This document shows positions 1-10,286 of a stretch of 64,000 bases of DNA, piece after piece (positions within the stretch are counted from its first letter, which is position 1; every line of letters starts with the position of its first letter). Source of the DNA: Vibrio europaeus (GTDB lineage: Bacteria; Pseudomonadota; Gammaproteobacteria; Enterobacterales; Vibrionaceae); assembly GCF_001695575.1 (NCBI RefSeq), contig NZ_LUAX01000001.1:1860001-1924000 (forward strand), in the 5' to 3' direction. The notes beneath the pieces are model-generated. The model was given only the letters and a program-made list of their open reading frames with translations, did not search any database and was not told the origin of the DNA. The position numbers and the translations under genes are program-made.

Positions 1-809
1 CGGTAGTAAGCGAAGTAGCCTAAGCCGTTAGAGAAACCACCTTGAGAACCCAATAGGTACGTTTGGTTATCCCAGTACTTTTCGTTCTTGCCTTCCATTG
101 TGTCGTAGTTCATTTCATATGCTAAATCGAGCTGAACCCAACCCCAGTCACCGTTGAACTGCTGGTGAGCAGCCATACCGTGCCAGTAGTTGCTACCCGC
201 TTTTGTGCTGTCTGTACCGCCCGCTCGGTCTTGACCTGCACCCGCTGCGATATCCATTGTGAAGCCTTTCCACAGTTCATTTGTGTCCCAGCGAATGGTG
301 TCGGATTGACGGTCATTAAAGTTGTTACCACCAATGTTGCCACCCCAGTCCCAAACATTACCCATACCTGGGTTGGTCGCTGGCCAGTCAATCAATTCAT
401 AAATGGGAGTTAGTACGCGGCCTAGGCGAACTTTACCAATCGTGTCATGTTCAAAACCAACGAAGGTATCACGACGACCTAGATAGCCATTACCGCCATC
501 TTCACCTGCAAATGACTCATCAACGTAGCCTGACTCGATTTGCCACAAGAATGTCCAGTTGTCCCAGCTATCGAACTTCGCTGTACCACGCCAACCGAGG
601 CGAGACTCGTTGTTGAACTGAACACCATCGTTTTGTGGTGAGTTGTCGTAATCACGGTTTGCTACCTGCATAGCAATCAAACCATAGATACCTTGCTCAT
701 ATTTAGCTTCTGCGGGATTCAGGTTCGTATCTGCGGCGGCCATGCCAGAGAAACCTAATACAACGGTCGAAACCGCTGCGCCAAGAAGTGTCTTTTTGAA
801 CATAGACAT
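1..809 (-). CDS. Gram-negative general porin, C-terminal part outside window
   Basis: This is an outer-membrane trimeric beta-barrel porin for diffusion of small solutes. Reading leftward from ATG at 809 gives MSMFKKTLLGAAV, a signal peptide ending near MAAA, then alternating aromatic and polar strands with the Porin_4 segment GRVLTPIYELIDWPATNPG. About 269 residues are present; the rest lies beyond position 1. It is paralogous to the porin at 24096-25244, sharing the signal-peptide start MFK(K/R)TLLGAAV and the TPxYExIDWPxxNPG segment. An AGGGGTTAAT stretch before the ATG could serve as ribosome binding site. The substrate cannot be told from sequence. Confidence 0.9.
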   Translation of the reverse strand, partial: MSMFKKTLLGAAVSTVVLGFSGMAAADTNLNPAEAKYEQGIYGLIAMQVANRDYDNSPQNDGVQFNNESRLGWRGTAKFDSWDNWTFLWQIESGYVDESFAGEDGGNGYLGRRDTFVGFEHDTIGKVRLGRVLTPIYELIDWPATNPGMGNVWDWGGNIGGNNFNDRQSDTIRWDTNELWKGFTMDIAAGAGQDRAGGTDSTKAGSNYWHGMAAHQQFNGDWGWVQLDLAYEMNYDTMEGKNEKYWDNQTYLLGSQGGFSNGLGYFAYY

Positions 810-810
810 A

Positions 811-1226
811 GTATTAACCCCTAGTATTTTTTCATTTTGGTCGTTTTTCTTAGTACCCCTCTCCCACTTATCAATTGGTGTTCGAGGGGGGCTATTTATG
901 GACAGGGGCATGGTGACAAACTTTTTTCGCTGCAAAAAACGAGGCGAAAAATTATCTGACTACGTTCAAATCAAAAAAAACACAAACAAGATAAAGACTT
1001 TAAAAACAGCAAGTTAAAATTACAAATCAATAAACAAAAACGTCAAAACACCTTCTTACAATCAAATCAACCAGTTAACTCAGGGAATTTTTCGGCGCAT
1101 ATCACCGTAAATTTTTATTCCTTTATAGGTATTAACAAGTTTCCCAGTAAAAGTTTGAAATCTCTCGCAATCATCCGAGCTAACTATTTTCAAATAATTC
1201 TAATTTTGACGTTTTGGTTTAAAGGC
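811..1226. other. AT-rich intergenic region between divergent porin and copA
   Basis: This is about 0.4 kb of A/T-rich DNA separating the divergently transcribed porin and copA. It must hold the porin promoter and long leader. I see no convincing ORF, RNA gene or strong terminator; short ORFs here overlap the porin start and look spurious. Confidence 0.5.
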
Positions 1227-1257
1227 TTGACCTTACCCTTGAGGTAAGGTTTAGGCT
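1227..1257 (+). promoter_or_regulatory. CueR/MerR-type copper-responsive promoter of copA
   Basis: A TTGACC -35 (1227-1232) and TAGGCT -10 (1252-1257) are separated by 19 bp, the over-long spacer typical of MerR-family activators. The spacer carries the inverted repeat ACCTTACC-N5-GGTAAGGT (1230-1250), close to known CueR operators. It sits about 30 bp before the copA start. The cueR gene itself is not in this window. Confidence 0.85.
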
Positions 1258-1288
1258 AAGCAACAGTTCCATTTTTCGAGGTGTTGAT

Positions 1289-3985
1289 ATGTCTAAGTTT
1301 GATATTCCATTGTCAGGATTAAACTGTATGGGATGCGCACGTAATGTAGAGCGAGCCCTTACCGCAGAACACCAAGTACAGATTCACCAGCTGTCCCCAA
1401 CCTTTATCTCGTTGGAAACTGACAGCTCATTCTCATCGATCGCTAAAGTCGTAGAGAAACTCGGCTATTCAGCGGGCAATCAGCATCATTTTTTCTTAAC
1501 TGGACTAAATTGTGGTAAATGCGTGGCCAAACTTGAGCAAGCATTGGCAAAAGATCCACTCAATGGCACATTCGCAGTTTCGAAAACAGAATTAGCCATT
1601 ACTACCCTGCGAACCGCTGATGAAATTACACAGTTAGTTGCATCGCTTGGTTATCAAGCCAACCAAGAGACAATTGAACTTGATGAAATTGAGACTTCTA
1701 ACACTGAGGCAGATAACCCTGTCAGCCCTATAGAAGAAGGGGCGGCTCACTCCTTCCATTTAATGATCTCCGGCATGACCTGTGCGAGTTGCGTATCGTC
1801 CGTGGAGAAGGCTCTGATTTCTGTTAAAGGCGTTCAAAAAGCTCAGGTCAATTTAGCCGAGCAAAGCGCGTTAGTTTTTAGTACAGAATCAAAAGAGCAG
1901 ATTGCAGCCGAGCTTGTTAACACAGTCAAGGAAGCAGGTTATCAAGCCCAAATCATTGATGACCCAGCAACGCAGAAACAAAAACAGATTGAGCAACAAG
2001 AACAAGCGCAAGCACAGCATAGAAAAAGTGCGTTGGCTGGAATTGTTGTCGGTGCTCCACTGATGCTCTGGGGAGTGTTTGGCGGCAACATGATGATTCG
2101 CAACAGCCAAGACCAACTGGTTTGGGGAGTCATTGGTGTCATCTGCTTTTGGCTATTAGCAACAGCAGGGCGAAGTTTTTTTACTAATGCATGGCAAGCG
2201 CTTACTCACAAACGAGCGACGATGGATACCTTAGTCGCGCTTGGTACAGGCGCAGCTTGGCTGTTTTCCATGTTAGTAGTCACTATCCCCGAATGGTTTC
2301 CACTTGCTTCAAGGCATGTTTACTTTGAAGCGAGCGCGATGATCGTCGGATTAATCTCACTCGGTCACTATATAGAAGCCAAAGCCAAAGCCAAAACGAC
2401 CCGTTCACTACAAGCCTTAGTGAACCTTCAACCGCAGAACGCCACTCTAGTCACTGAAGGTGGTGAACGTGAGATTCCGCTTGAGCAAGTCACACTAGGC
2501 ATGAAACTAAGAGTCAAACCCGGCGAAAAAGTACCCGTAGATGGTGTGGTCGAGAGTGGCGAGTCTTATCTAGATGAATCTATGCTCACCGGTGAGCCGA
2601 TTCCAGTATACAAAGCATTAGGCGAGACGGTCTCTGCGGGCACCATCAATCAAGATGGCAGCTTAGTGATAACCGCCTCCGGCATCGGTAGCGATACCAT
2701 GCTGTCGCGAATCATCACTATGGTTCGCGAAGCTCAGAGCAGTAAACCCGCAATTGCCAAGCTCGCCGATCAAATTTCTTCGATATTCGTACCGGTTGTG
2801 GTTGCCATCGCGATTGCTTCTGCGCTTGTGTGGTTTATGTTTGGCCCAGAACCAAAAGCCAGCTATATGTTAGTGGTCACTACCACTGTGCTGATCATCG
2901 CCTGCCCTTGTGCGTTAGGGCTCGCAACGCCACTGTCAGTTACAGTTGGAATAGGTAAAGCTGCCGAAATGGGCATTTTAATCAAAGATGCCGATGTGCT
3001 TCAGTCTGCCAGTAAAATAGATACGGTAGTATTTGATAAGACTGGAACCTTGACCAAAGGGAAACCGCAAGTTCAATCCGTTCATTCAGTCTCCAATGAT
3101 GTTGACTACTTACTTGCTTTGGCCGCTTCAGTTGAAAAACAATCAGAGCATCCTCTGGCGAAAGCTATCGTTAATCAAGCTAACGAGAGTCAACTCACTC
3201 TCGTTGATGTAGCGAACTTTGAGAATCGCCGTGGGCAAGGTGTTTTTGCCCTGTATCAACAGGAAGAAGTTGCGATTGTCTCACTCAACTATGCTCAGGC
3301 GCAGTCGTGGGAAATTTCCTCAATAGAGACAGAAATTCATCATTACTTAGACAATGCTTGGACTCCGATTGTTATCGCAGTGAACGCTGAAGTAATCGGT
3401 ACGATCGCTATTGCCGATCCGATTAAAGAAGACGCAAAGCAAGCGGTTTCGATGTTAAAAGCAATGGGGATTACACCTGTTATGCTCACAGGAGATAACC
3501 AGTCCGTCGCACAAGCCATCGCGACTCAATTAGGTATTGAACGCGTCATAGCCCAAGTATTGCCAGATCAGAAAGCGAGCCATATTGAACAGCTTAAAAG
3601 TGAAGGCCGTAAGGTTGCCATGATTGGTGATGGTGTCAACGACGCACCCGCTCTCGCTTTAGCTGATATCGGTATAGCAATGGGCAGCGGCAGCGACGTC
3701 GCAATTGAAAGCGCGCAAATTACCTTGCTCAACTCATCGCCAGTCTCTGTCATCAAGGCTATTGAGTTGTCGAAAGCAACACTGCGTAACATGAAACAGA
3801 ACCTATTTGGCGCATTCATCTACAATTCACTAGGTATCCCAATTGCTGCTGGGGTACTTTATCCAGCTTTTGGCTTTTTGCTCAGCCCTGTTATCGCAGG
3901 TGCAGCGATGGCCCTATCATCAATAACGGTGGTGAGTAACGCCAACCGCCTAAGACTATTTAACACTTCCGAGAGGTCACTATGA
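1289..3985 (+). CDS. copA: Copper-exporting P1B-type ATPase CopA
   Basis: This inner-membrane ATPase pumps Cu(I) from cytoplasm to periplasm. It has 898 residues with three N-terminal heavy-metal-binding domains carrying CxxC pairs: C13/C16, C75/C78 and C165/C168. Eight membrane segments are expected, with the metal-site CPC at 539-541. The phosphorylated Asp583 lies in DKTGTLT; an SEHPLA motif and the [10 protein letters not shown] hinge follow, with TGEP in the actuator domain. The first two HMA domains are less canonical than the third (MTCASC). The gene overlaps the following DUF411 gene by 4 bp (ATGA), so the two are translationally coupled. A CueR-type promoter precedes it, implying copper induction. 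Confidence 0.96.
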   Translation: MSKFDIPLSGLNCMGCARNVERALTAEHQVQIHQLSPTFISLETDSSFSSIAKVVEKLGYSAGNQHHFFLTGLNCGKCVAKLEQALAKDPLNGTFAVSKTELAITTLRTADEITQLVASLGYQANQETIELDEIETSNTEADNPVSPIEEGAAHSFHLMISGMTCASCVSSVEKALISVKGVQKAQVNLAEQSALVFSTESKEQIAAELVNTVKEAGYQAQIIDDPATQKQKQIEQQEQAQAQHRKSALAGIVVGAPLMLWGVFGGNMMIRNSQDQLVWGVIGVICFWLLATAGRSFFTNAWQALTHKRATMDTLVALGTGAAWLFSMLVVTIPEWFPLASRHVYFEASAMIVGLISLGHYIEAKAKAKTTRSLQALVNLQPQNATLVTEGGEREIPLEQVTLGMKLRVKPGEKVPVDGVVESGESYLDESMLTGEPIPVYKALGETVSAGTINQDGSLVITASGIGSDTMLSRIITMVREAQSSKPAIAKLADQISSIFVPVVVAIAIASALVWFMFGPEPKASYMLVVTTTVLIIACPCALGLATPLSVTVGIGKAAEMGILIKDADVLQSASKIDTVVFDKTGTLTKGKPQVQSVHSVSNDVDYLLALAASVEKQSEHPLAKAIVNQANESQLTLVDVANFENRRGQGVFALYQQEEVAIVSLNYAQAQSWEISSIETEIHHYLDNAWTPIVIAVNAEVIGTIAIADPIKEDAKQAVSMLKAMGITPVMLTGDNQSVAQAIATQLGIERVIAQVLPDQKASHIEQLKSEGRKVAMIGDGVNDAPALALADIGIAMGSGSDVAIESAQITLLNSSPVSVIKAIELSKATLRNMKQNLFGAFIYNSLGIPIAAGVLYPAFGFLLSPVIAGAAMALSSITVVSNANRLRLFNTSERSL

Positions 3986-4425
3986 ATAGAAAAGCTCTAA
4001 CTTTGGCTACCCTTGCGCTCTTGTCTGGTCAAGCGTTAGCTGCTGATGTCATCAACCATAAATCACCTTACTGTGGTTGCTGTACGGAGTGGACCAAACA
4101 CATGCAAGATGCTGGGTTTGACGTCAATGAAAAACTGCATGAAAACATGAACCCAATTAAACAGAAACTCGGAATTACACCCGAACTTGCTTCTTGCCAT
4201 ACTGCGGAGATCAATGGCTATGTTTTTGAAGGGCATATCCCTGCTGAAGACATTAAAGCCTTCTTAGAAAACCCGCCACGTAATGCAAAAGGGCTTACGG
4301 TTCCAGGTATGCCGATGGGTTCTCCAGGCATGGAATATGGCAATGAAAAAGATGAGTATTCCGTCTATGCATTTAATGAAAAGGGTCAGGTATTCACTTA
4401 CCGACACTACCAAGGTAATAAATAA
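3982..4425 (+). CDS. Periplasmic DUF411 metal-binding protein, copper operon partner
   Basis: This is a 147-residue DUF411 protein with a cleavable signal peptide (residues 1-20, ending QALA). The CGCC motif directly follows the mature N terminus, and H and M residues follow ([12 protein letters not shown]), features suited to Cu(I) binding. It is translated from an ATGA overlap with copA and has its own GAGGTC ribosome site. Coupling to copA suggests periplasmic copper binding or hand-off; this role is inferred from context. DUF411 proteins are commonly linked to copper resistance, but their biochemistry is only partly described. Confidence 0.85.
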   Translation: MNRKALTLATLALLSGQALAADVINHKSPYCGCCTEWTKHMQDAGFDVNEKLHENMNPIKQKLGITPELASCHTAEINGYVFEGHIPAEDIKAFLENPPRNAKGLTVPGMPMGSPGMEYGNEKDEYSVYAFNEKGQVFTYRHYQGNK

Positions 4426-4446
4426 CGGATTCTGTTGATTCTATTT

Positions 4447-4487
4447 GCATTGCACTTTGATTCACTCTGGCAGATTAAAGTGCAATA
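4447..4487. repeat. Inverted repeat after copper operon
   Basis: The arms TTGCACTTT and AAAGTGCAA flank a loop of about 20 bases. The palindrome follows the DUF411 stop codon. It may end the copper transcript, but it lacks a clear run of T residues, so its role is uncertain. Confidence 0.4.
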
Positions 4488-4703
4488 AAGATTCATTTAA
4501 ATCATAGATATAGATCTAAATTAACATCAAGTGTAACTACGTTTATTTTTGTTTTTCGCATTATTTCTCTCTCTCCGATAACTTTCTCGCCAACTTAAAC
4601 GACGCCGAGCAAATGGCGTTCAATCGACTCTAGCTGCATAACGCCTATTTAAATAGAAACGCAGCAAATGAGTACTCGTTACCTAACAAAACTGAGAAGT
4701 ACT

Positions 4704-5330
4704 ATGCGTAAACATCTACTGATTGCAGCAACGGCTGCTGTGGTTTCACTACCCACTTTCGCTAATTCACCTTACATTGCAGTTGAACTTGCTGGCGGTA
4801 AATACAGCACCTCAGCAGCGGATGCCGAAAGCAAAACTGTCGTTGATAAACTGGATAACGCGGGCTCTTTTGCAATTAAAGGCGGCTCTTACCTAACTGA
4901 GAATGTGCGTGTTTATGGTTACCTGCAGTACAACGGTGAGTCAGAACTAAGCATCATCGATACTGAAGAAAATGCTCAAGTTAAGTTTCAGTTAGATGGA
5001 TACCAATTTGGTGCGGGCTCTGACTACGTTTATCACATTGACAAAAGTTTCTATGTCCTAGCTGGCGGTTCATTAGGTTACTACAACAGTGAGCTAGAAA
5101 CTAAAGTGACACCAGCTATGGGCTTGAGCGCTTCAACTACGAGCAAAAACTCAGGCTTAACGTATGGTCTAAATGCAGGTTTGGGTTACATGTTTACAGA
5201 CCACTTTGGTATGGAAGCAGGCTACCGATTCAACTACTTTACCGGCAACGAGCATAAAGTTGGTGACGAAGTGCTTGGTAAGTTTAAGTCTTCAAACCAA
5301 GGCTACATCAACGCCACTTACAAGTTCTAA
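4704..5330 (+). CDS. Outer-membrane beta-barrel protein (OmpA/OmpX-like fold)
   Basis: This is a 208-residue exported protein. ATG at 4704 gives a classical signal peptide (MRKHLLIAATAAVVSLPTFA), so I prefer it to an in-frame ATG 36 bases upstream. The mature part alternates amphipathic strands, contains the AGLGYMFTDHFGMEAGYRF signature of small OmpA-like barrels, and ends in an aromatic residue (TYKF) as required for BAM insertion. The likely fold is an eight-stranded surface barrel. Its role is unknown. The gene immediately precedes an orphan ToxR-like regulator in the same orientation, which may control it. Confidence 0.8.
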   Translation: MRKHLLIAATAAVVSLPTFANSPYIAVELAGGKYSTSAADAESKTVVDKLDNAGSFAIKGGSYLTENVRVYGYLQYNGESELSIIDTEENAQVKFQLDGYQFGAGSDYVYHIDKSFYVLAGGSLGYYNSELETKVTPAMGLSASTTSKNSGLTYGLNAGLGYMFTDHFGMEAGYRFNYFTGNEHKVGDEVLGKFKSSNQGYINATYKF

Positions 5331-5403
5331 CTATTGAAGTGAACTCGGTGTGTACTCCCCTAACGCACCGAGTTTCTCAAAAATGATACAAGTAAGCTAA
5401 CTT

Positions 5404-6975
5404 ATGAAGGGATCTATAAGTCGGAAGAATATTTTTGTAGAATGCGCCGCGTCTTTTCGCTCCCCTGTGACTCGTATGAATATACTCGCTCAAGCCAAGC
5501 AAAGCGGCCAACTCATCGCTATTGCTCACTTACTCTATGATCCTGAACATAAAACGCTAACCAATGGCAGCAATGAAATCGCGCTAGAGCCGCGTAATGT
5601 CGCCTTGTTAGAAGTATTGCTGTCTAATGTCGGTGAGCCAACCTCCATCGAGCAATTTATTGAGCAAGTTTGGGAGAACCAGTACATCTCAAAAAATGTG
5701 GTCACAAACCGTATCAGTTTGCTACGTAACCTCCTAAGAGAACATGTCCCGGATATTGACTCGACCAAACTGATCGTGACCTATCCTAAAAGAGGCTATT
5801 ACATTCCAAATAGTCATGTTCAACTGGTCAGTTCATCTCGCGTAAACCTAGATTCTGCCAAACAGACCGCTGTAAATCATAAACTCAAGCTAAAACCATC
5901 AAAGTTTGCTTTTTGGAGCTCTGCTTTTGTTATTACGGCCCTTTTAGCGGCAGTCACTTTGGTCAATACATTCTTTGACGTAAAGGTCGAATCCAAAGAT
6001 CAGGCTCTGTACGTGCCTCAGGTTCGCTTGCTGCTCGATCAAATTTCCTCATCACGACAATCAATGCAGGAAGATGCTTTAAAGCTCAAAGTATTGTTGC
6101 TCCATGCTTACAGCCATTCGCCTTATATCCACTTAGCCAATATGCGCTCACCGAGTTACTACTTGATGAGCTTAAGCGAGCACCATCACTTCCCGGGGTC
6201 AGATGCGCTCAATGATTCGGATTATAAGCTGACGTTTAACCTGATAAAGGACAAAATGGCAGCAGATACACTAGAGGTCATCCTTTACCATTCGGCGTCC
6301 GCTCGTGTTGCTTGGCGTAACTTATATTCGCTTGAAGACAATGAGTTGGTTGCAACCGTTAATGAGTTAAACTCTGATTTGACCGAATACTTTAAGCTGC
6401 CAACGCCTATTTTGCGCATCGATCAAGAACTGAAAACCAGTCTCACTCAATTGTCTGAAGCCGAATTCGATAAGTTGATTGAGCAAAATATGAGTGGCGC
6501 AGAGATTAGCTTCTATACCCGAGAGCTACTATTTAGCGACCAATCTTCTGATGTGCTTCGCCATTGGATTGACAAGGTTAAACAAAGCACTCCGACACCT
6601 TCTCCAGAACTGCATATGTTGCTAGCACTACTTACCTATCGCTCTGGTGAGATAGAGAAAAGCTTACAAATGTTGCAGCGAGAGTATGTCGCAGAAATTC
6701 CGAATAACGCACTTATTTTGATGCTGCAAGCCAATATTAGCCGTAAAAAACGTAATATAGAGCAATATTTAAGTAACTACCTAAAAGCGACAGCGGCACT
6801 CACCAGTAGCATTCCTGCTAGGCAAGTCTTAGCCCACTATACAAGTGATAATAAACAGGCTGCCTGCTTAGGTTTATGGAAAGACGCCCTATCAAACATA
6901 GAATACATGCAAATGCCGGATAGTTTACTTTGGCAAGGTGTAGAACGCTTCTGCGCTCCAATCAAAACAGCATGA
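5404..6975 (+). CDS. ToxR/CadC-like membrane-bound winged-helix regulator
   Basis: This is a 523-residue one-component transmembrane regulator. Residues about 35-140 form an OmpR/PhoB-type winged helix (ALEPRNVALLEVLL, VTNRISLLRNLL, YPKRGYYIPN). A single membrane span follows near 170-192 (FWSSAFVITALLAAVTLV), then about 330 periplasmic residues with TPR-like helical repeats near the C terminus. The architecture matches CadC/ToxR regulators that sense periplasmic signals and bind DNA from the membrane. No ToxS-like partner follows. An in-frame ATG at 5476 could be the true start. It lies between two outer-membrane protein genes, its plausible targets. The specific signal is unknown. Confidence 0.8.
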   Translation: MKGSISRKNIFVECAASFRSPVTRMNILAQAKQSGQLIAIAHLLYDPEHKTLTNGSNEIALEPRNVALLEVLLSNVGEPTSIEQFIEQVWENQYISKNVVTNRISLLRNLLREHVPDIDSTKLIVTYPKRGYYIPNSHVQLVSSSRVNLDSAKQTAVNHKLKLKPSKFAFWSSAFVITALLAAVTLVNTFFDVKVESKDQALYVPQVRLLLDQISSSRQSMQEDALKLKVLLLHAYSHSPYIHLANMRSPSYYLMSLSEHHHFPGSDALNDSDYKLTFNLIKDKMAADTLEVILYHSASARVAWRNLYSLEDNELVATVNELNSDLTEYFKLPTPILRIDQELKTSLTQLSEAEFDKLIEQNMSGAEISFYTRELLFSDQSSDVLRHWIDKVKQSTPTPSPELHMLLALLTYRSGEIEKSLQMLQREYVAEIPNNALILMLQANISRKKRNIEQYLSNYLKATAALTSSIPARQVLAHYTSDNKQAACLGLWKDALSNIEYMQMPDSLLWQGVERFCAPIKTA

Positions 6976-6982
6976 AACGAAA

Positions 6983-7006
6983 AAGGCCCAGTAACAACTG
7001 GGCCTT
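6983..7006. terminator. Bidirectional intrinsic terminator
   Basis: The stem AAGGCCCAG/CTGGGCCTT lies between the convergent regulator and KdgM-type porin genes, with A-rich and T-rich flanks on either side. Confidence 0.8.
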
Positions 7007-7034
7007 AATATTAGGACAGTAGATTTAGACAGGC

Positions 7035-7754
7035 TTAGAAGCCGTAAGAAGCACCGAATACGAATGCATTGTTTTTGATGCTTGAACCTTGCTCGTTATC
7101 TTTACCATTTGCTTGGCTACGGAACTCAAAGTAAGGTTGAACACCTGTGCGAGTCCAAGTCATACGTAACTCGTGATCCATTGTATTTTGCTTTTTCATA
7201 TCACCAGCAGTATTGTACTTTGACTCGTTACCTTCGATGACGTATACGTTGTTATAGCTCAGGCTAATCTCGTCATTGAGTTTGTAAGCAATACGGTTAT
7301 CGAAACGAACATCATTGCTCTTGCCACTCTCTTCATAGCTATGCAGACGAGTTCTGTTGCTAATAGAAACGCCGTTGTCAAAGTTGTAGCCAATCTTAAC
7401 AAGAGGACGGTATTGGAAAGTTTCACCATCAACTAGTAGATGCTGGTAACCTGCAGCAACCCAAAGGTTTTCTGTAATGTTGTAAGACTGCTCACCACCG
7501 ATTGTTACGCCAACAGAGTTATTCTTACCTTCAACCACTGGGTCGCCAATAGAAATTCCATCAAGCTCAGTGTAAACAGTTAAACCGCCAACTGAGTTAT
7601 TAAAAGTGTGTCCAGCCTCTAGAGTCGAAGTTGCGCTGTTGCCGTGTAAGTCTTCGCTGTGGAACTGAGCATTACCTGTTACGTAAGAAGAACCCGCATA
7701 TGCAGTTGATGCGAAAGCAAGCGTGATTGCGCTAAGAGTTAGTAGTTTTTTCAT
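7035..7754 (-). CDS. KdgM-family oligosaccharide (oligogalacturonate-type) porin
   Basis: This is a 239-residue outer-membrane protein with signal peptide MKKLLTLSAITLAFASTAYA. The size, the beta-strand pattern and the end FVFGASYGF fit the KdgM/OmpL family of monomeric 12-strand porins that pass acidic oligosaccharides. No pectin or alginate lyase genes are nearby, so the substrate is open. A palindromic site resembling a CRP box lies about 240 bp upstream of the start in a long leader, suggesting catabolite control. The terminator on its 3' side is shared with the convergent regulator gene. Confidence 0.75.
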   Translation of the reverse strand: MKKLLTLSAITLAFASTAYAGSSYVTGNAQFHSEDLHGNSATSTLEAGHTFNNSVGGLTVYTELDGISIGDPVVEGKNNSVGVTIGGEQSYNITENLWVAAGYQHLLVDGETFQYRPLVKIGYNFDNGVSISNRTRLHSYEESGKSNDVRFDNRIAYKLNDEISLSYNNVYVIEGNESKYNTAGDMKKQNTMDHELRMTWTRTGVQPYFEFRSQANGKDNEQGSSIKNNAFVFGASYGF

Positions 7755-8187
7755 TGTATTCTGCCTTTAAATACTAAAATGTGCTGCGGTTTTCACTCGG
7801 GTAATTCTTCACCACTTACCGCTAAATAGGTTTGCCTCCCTGGCTTGGCAATCATAATGTCGGATTTAATTTACGATAAAAAATTAATCCATTTTTTGTG
7901 CGACGGACTTCAACGTAAAAAAGAGAAAAGTAATTTAATTCTTAACTTTCATACTCTTACAAAAACAAAAAAATTAATAAAATAGAGATTGGTGATCCCT
8001 ATCACCGAGAGACTTCCTATTAACTAGATTAACAGTATCGAGATCACACAGCTTTTAGGTTTTTATTAATTTTCGATAATAATAATCCGATCCTGATCAC
8101 CAAAACATCGATCAGACGAATAACTTAATTAGAGAGTTTTAACGGGGAACTATGTGTGTTTGAAGATACAGATAAAAAGGCGAGCAA
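7755..8187. other. Long AT-rich upstream region of the KdgM-type porin
   Basis: This intergenic region of about 0.43 kb has no supportable ORF. It contains the symmetric element at 7991-8006, a second partial CRP-like sequence (GATCACAC near 8042) and A/T tracts. Most of it is probably the control region of the leftward porin gene. Confidence 0.5.
7991..8006. promoter_or_regulatory. CRP-like palindromic operator upstream of KdgM-type porin
   Basis: GGTGATCCCTATCACC is a perfect inverted repeat with the CRP geometry (GTGA-N6-TCAC), differing from consensus only at the outermost base of each arm. CRP control would suit a sugar porin, but another regulator of similar symmetry is possible. Confidence 0.45.
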
Positions 8188-8189
8188 TA

Positions 8190-8214
8190 AAAAAGGCCGC
8201 TTTTGCGACCTTTA
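8190..8214 (-). terminator. Intrinsic terminator of hemH
   Basis: On the minus strand AAAGGTCGC-AAAA-GCGGCCTTTTTT forms a stem with a U-tract, about 20 bp after the hemH stop. Confidence 0.85.
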
Positions 8215-8233
8215 GAGATGTCCAGTTATACCT

Positions 8234-9193
8234 TTAACGGCTCGATATCAAGTCAACCATCATTTGAATATGCAGCTCATCGTCGTTAAGACACGGGATA
8301 TAAGTAAACTTCTCCCCACCACTCTCCATATACAGCTCACAACATTGTTCAGAGAGCTCTTCTAATGTTTCAAGGCAGTCTGCTGAGAAGGCCGGCGCCA
8401 TAATATCGAGTTTTTTAATCCCTTTGGCTGGTAAGGTTTCTAATGTTTTGTCTGTATAAGGCTGCAACCATTCCTCGCGACCAAAACGAGATTGATATGT
8501 CATACCAATTTTGTCAGGTGACAAACCGAGTTCCTCGCCAAGAAGCGCAGTCGTTCGCTCACAATGTTGCGGATAAATATCGCCATTGTCAGCAAAGCGT
8601 TTAGGAATGCCATGGTATGAACAAAGGAGGTAATCACCTTGACCGTTCTCTTGCCAAGAACGCTTAACACTCTCAGCCAGTGCTTTGATATACAGAGGGT
8701 GCTCGTGGTAATCACGAATAAACTGAAAACTAGGTATAACAGGGATCTGCTTAAAGGCTTTAGTTAATCCATCAGATACCGCAGCCGACGTCGTTCCTGA
8801 ATACTGAGGGTACAGCGGTAAAACGATGATGTCTTCAACACCTTGGTCTAGTAAAGACTCTACACCAACTTTCAGGCTAGGGTTACCATAAGTCATCCCT
8901 AATTCAACCGGAATATCAAGCTGCTGGCGAAGTTTTTCAGCTTGCTTCTTGGAGTAAACCAGAAGTGGAGACCCCTCTTCCATCCATACGGTTTGATACA
9001 ACTTCGCTACTTTTGGTGCGCGAATTGGCAAAATCACACCATGCAAGATTGGACACCACAACCAACGCGTCATATCAACAACTCGCTTGTCATGTAGAAA
9101 CTGACTTAAAAAGCGCTTAACCGCAGGAGCGGTGGCCTCATCAGGCGTACCTAAGTTAACTAGGAGTACACCTTGTTTTTTGTTATTTTGCAT
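8234..9193 (-). CDS. hemH: Ferrochelatase
   Basis: This enzyme inserts Fe(II) into protoporphyrin IX, the last step of heme synthesis. It has 319 residues, the usual length. It shows the N-terminal [11 protein letters not shown] motif, the catalytic His in [11 protein letters not shown], and the C-terminal acidic metal-site helix CLETLEELS. Its neighbour adk is on the same strand but separated by its own terminator, so the two are probably separate transcripts. Placement of hemH beside adk and htpG is also seen in enteric bacteria. Confidence 0.96.
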   Translation of the reverse strand: MQNNKKQGVLLVNLGTPDEATAPAVKRFLSQFLHDKRVVDMTRWLWCPILHGVILPIRAPKVAKLYQTVWMEEGSPLLVYSKKQAEKLRQQLDIPVELGMTYGNPSLKVGVESLLDQGVEDIIVLPLYPQYSGTTSAAVSDGLTKAFKQIPVIPSFQFIRDYHEHPLYIKALAESVKRSWQENGQGDYLLCSYHGIPKRFADNGDIYPQHCERTTALLGEELGLSPDKIGMTYQSRFGREEWLQPYTDKTLETLPAKGIKKLDIMAPAFSADCLETLEELSEQCCELYMESGGEKFTYIPCLNDDELHIQMMVDLISSR

Positions 9194-9260
9194 AGCTTCC
9201 TATCGACACTAAAAGGGCACTTTACGTACCTATCTCAGAAATGGATCAAACTAAGAGCAT

Positions 9261-9290
9261 AAAAAAAGCGACCCTAAAAAGGATCGCTTC
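9261..9290 (-). terminator. Intrinsic terminator of adk
   Basis: The minus-strand hairpin GCGATCC/GGGTCGC is followed by TTTTTTT, just after the adk stop and before hemH. Confidence 0.85.
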
Positions 9291-9325
9291 ACTATAGCAA
9301 ATTTTCAAAATTCGCGGTTAGCTAT

Positions 9326-9997
<672 letters not shown>

Positions 9998-10065
9998 TTA
10001 TACCGAAGCTCACTATGACGTTACCAAATAAACACATCTAGCGCTCACGGTAAGTTTCGGTATAA
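9998..10065 (-). promoter_or_regulatory. Long-range inverted repeat in adk leader
   Basis: Perfect 10-bp arms TTATACCGAA and TTCGGTATAA (9998-10007 and 10056-10065) enclose 48 bases. If transcribed toward adk this would fold about 27 nt upstream of the start codon. The inner bases can extend the stem imperfectly (CTTACC with GGTAAC). This suggests a 5'-UTR structure; function is unknown. Confidence 0.5.
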
Positions 10066-10078
10066 CTGTTCTACAGTT

Positions 10079-10112
10079 AACAATAAAGCAGGCGTGCACA
10101 TTACACGCCTGC
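10079..10112 (-). terminator. Terminator-like hairpin in adk leader region
   Basis: The arms GCAGGCGTG and CACGCCTGC (9 bp, 7-nt loop) are followed on the minus strand by TTTATTG. The hairpin lies between the htpG terminator and adk, so it is either a leader attenuator of adk or the end of a short transcript starting near 10240. Confidence 0.5.
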
Positions 10113-10245
10113 TCATTGGGTTTCAAGGTTGCATTCTATCATACAAATTCAAACCAAGGCGCGGATTACGACTAAAGAATGCTTAAACACTCACACAAGT
10201 CTGCAACTTCTCGCGGTTTTATTCATGATTAATGCAAATAAATCA

Positions 10246-10273
10246 AAAAGCCCGCAAGATGCGAGCTTTTTGG
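10246..10273 (-). terminator. Intrinsic terminator of htpG
   Basis: The minus-strand stem AAAAGCTCGC/GCGGGCTTTTT lies about 15 bp after the htpG stop codon. Confidence 0.85.
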
Positions 10274-10286
10274 TGTATTTAGGCTA

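Noticed and set aside
742..1017. 91-residue plus-strand ORF across the porin start
   Set aside because: Overlaps the porin signal-peptide region antisense, low-complexity Lys-rich end, no ribosome site.
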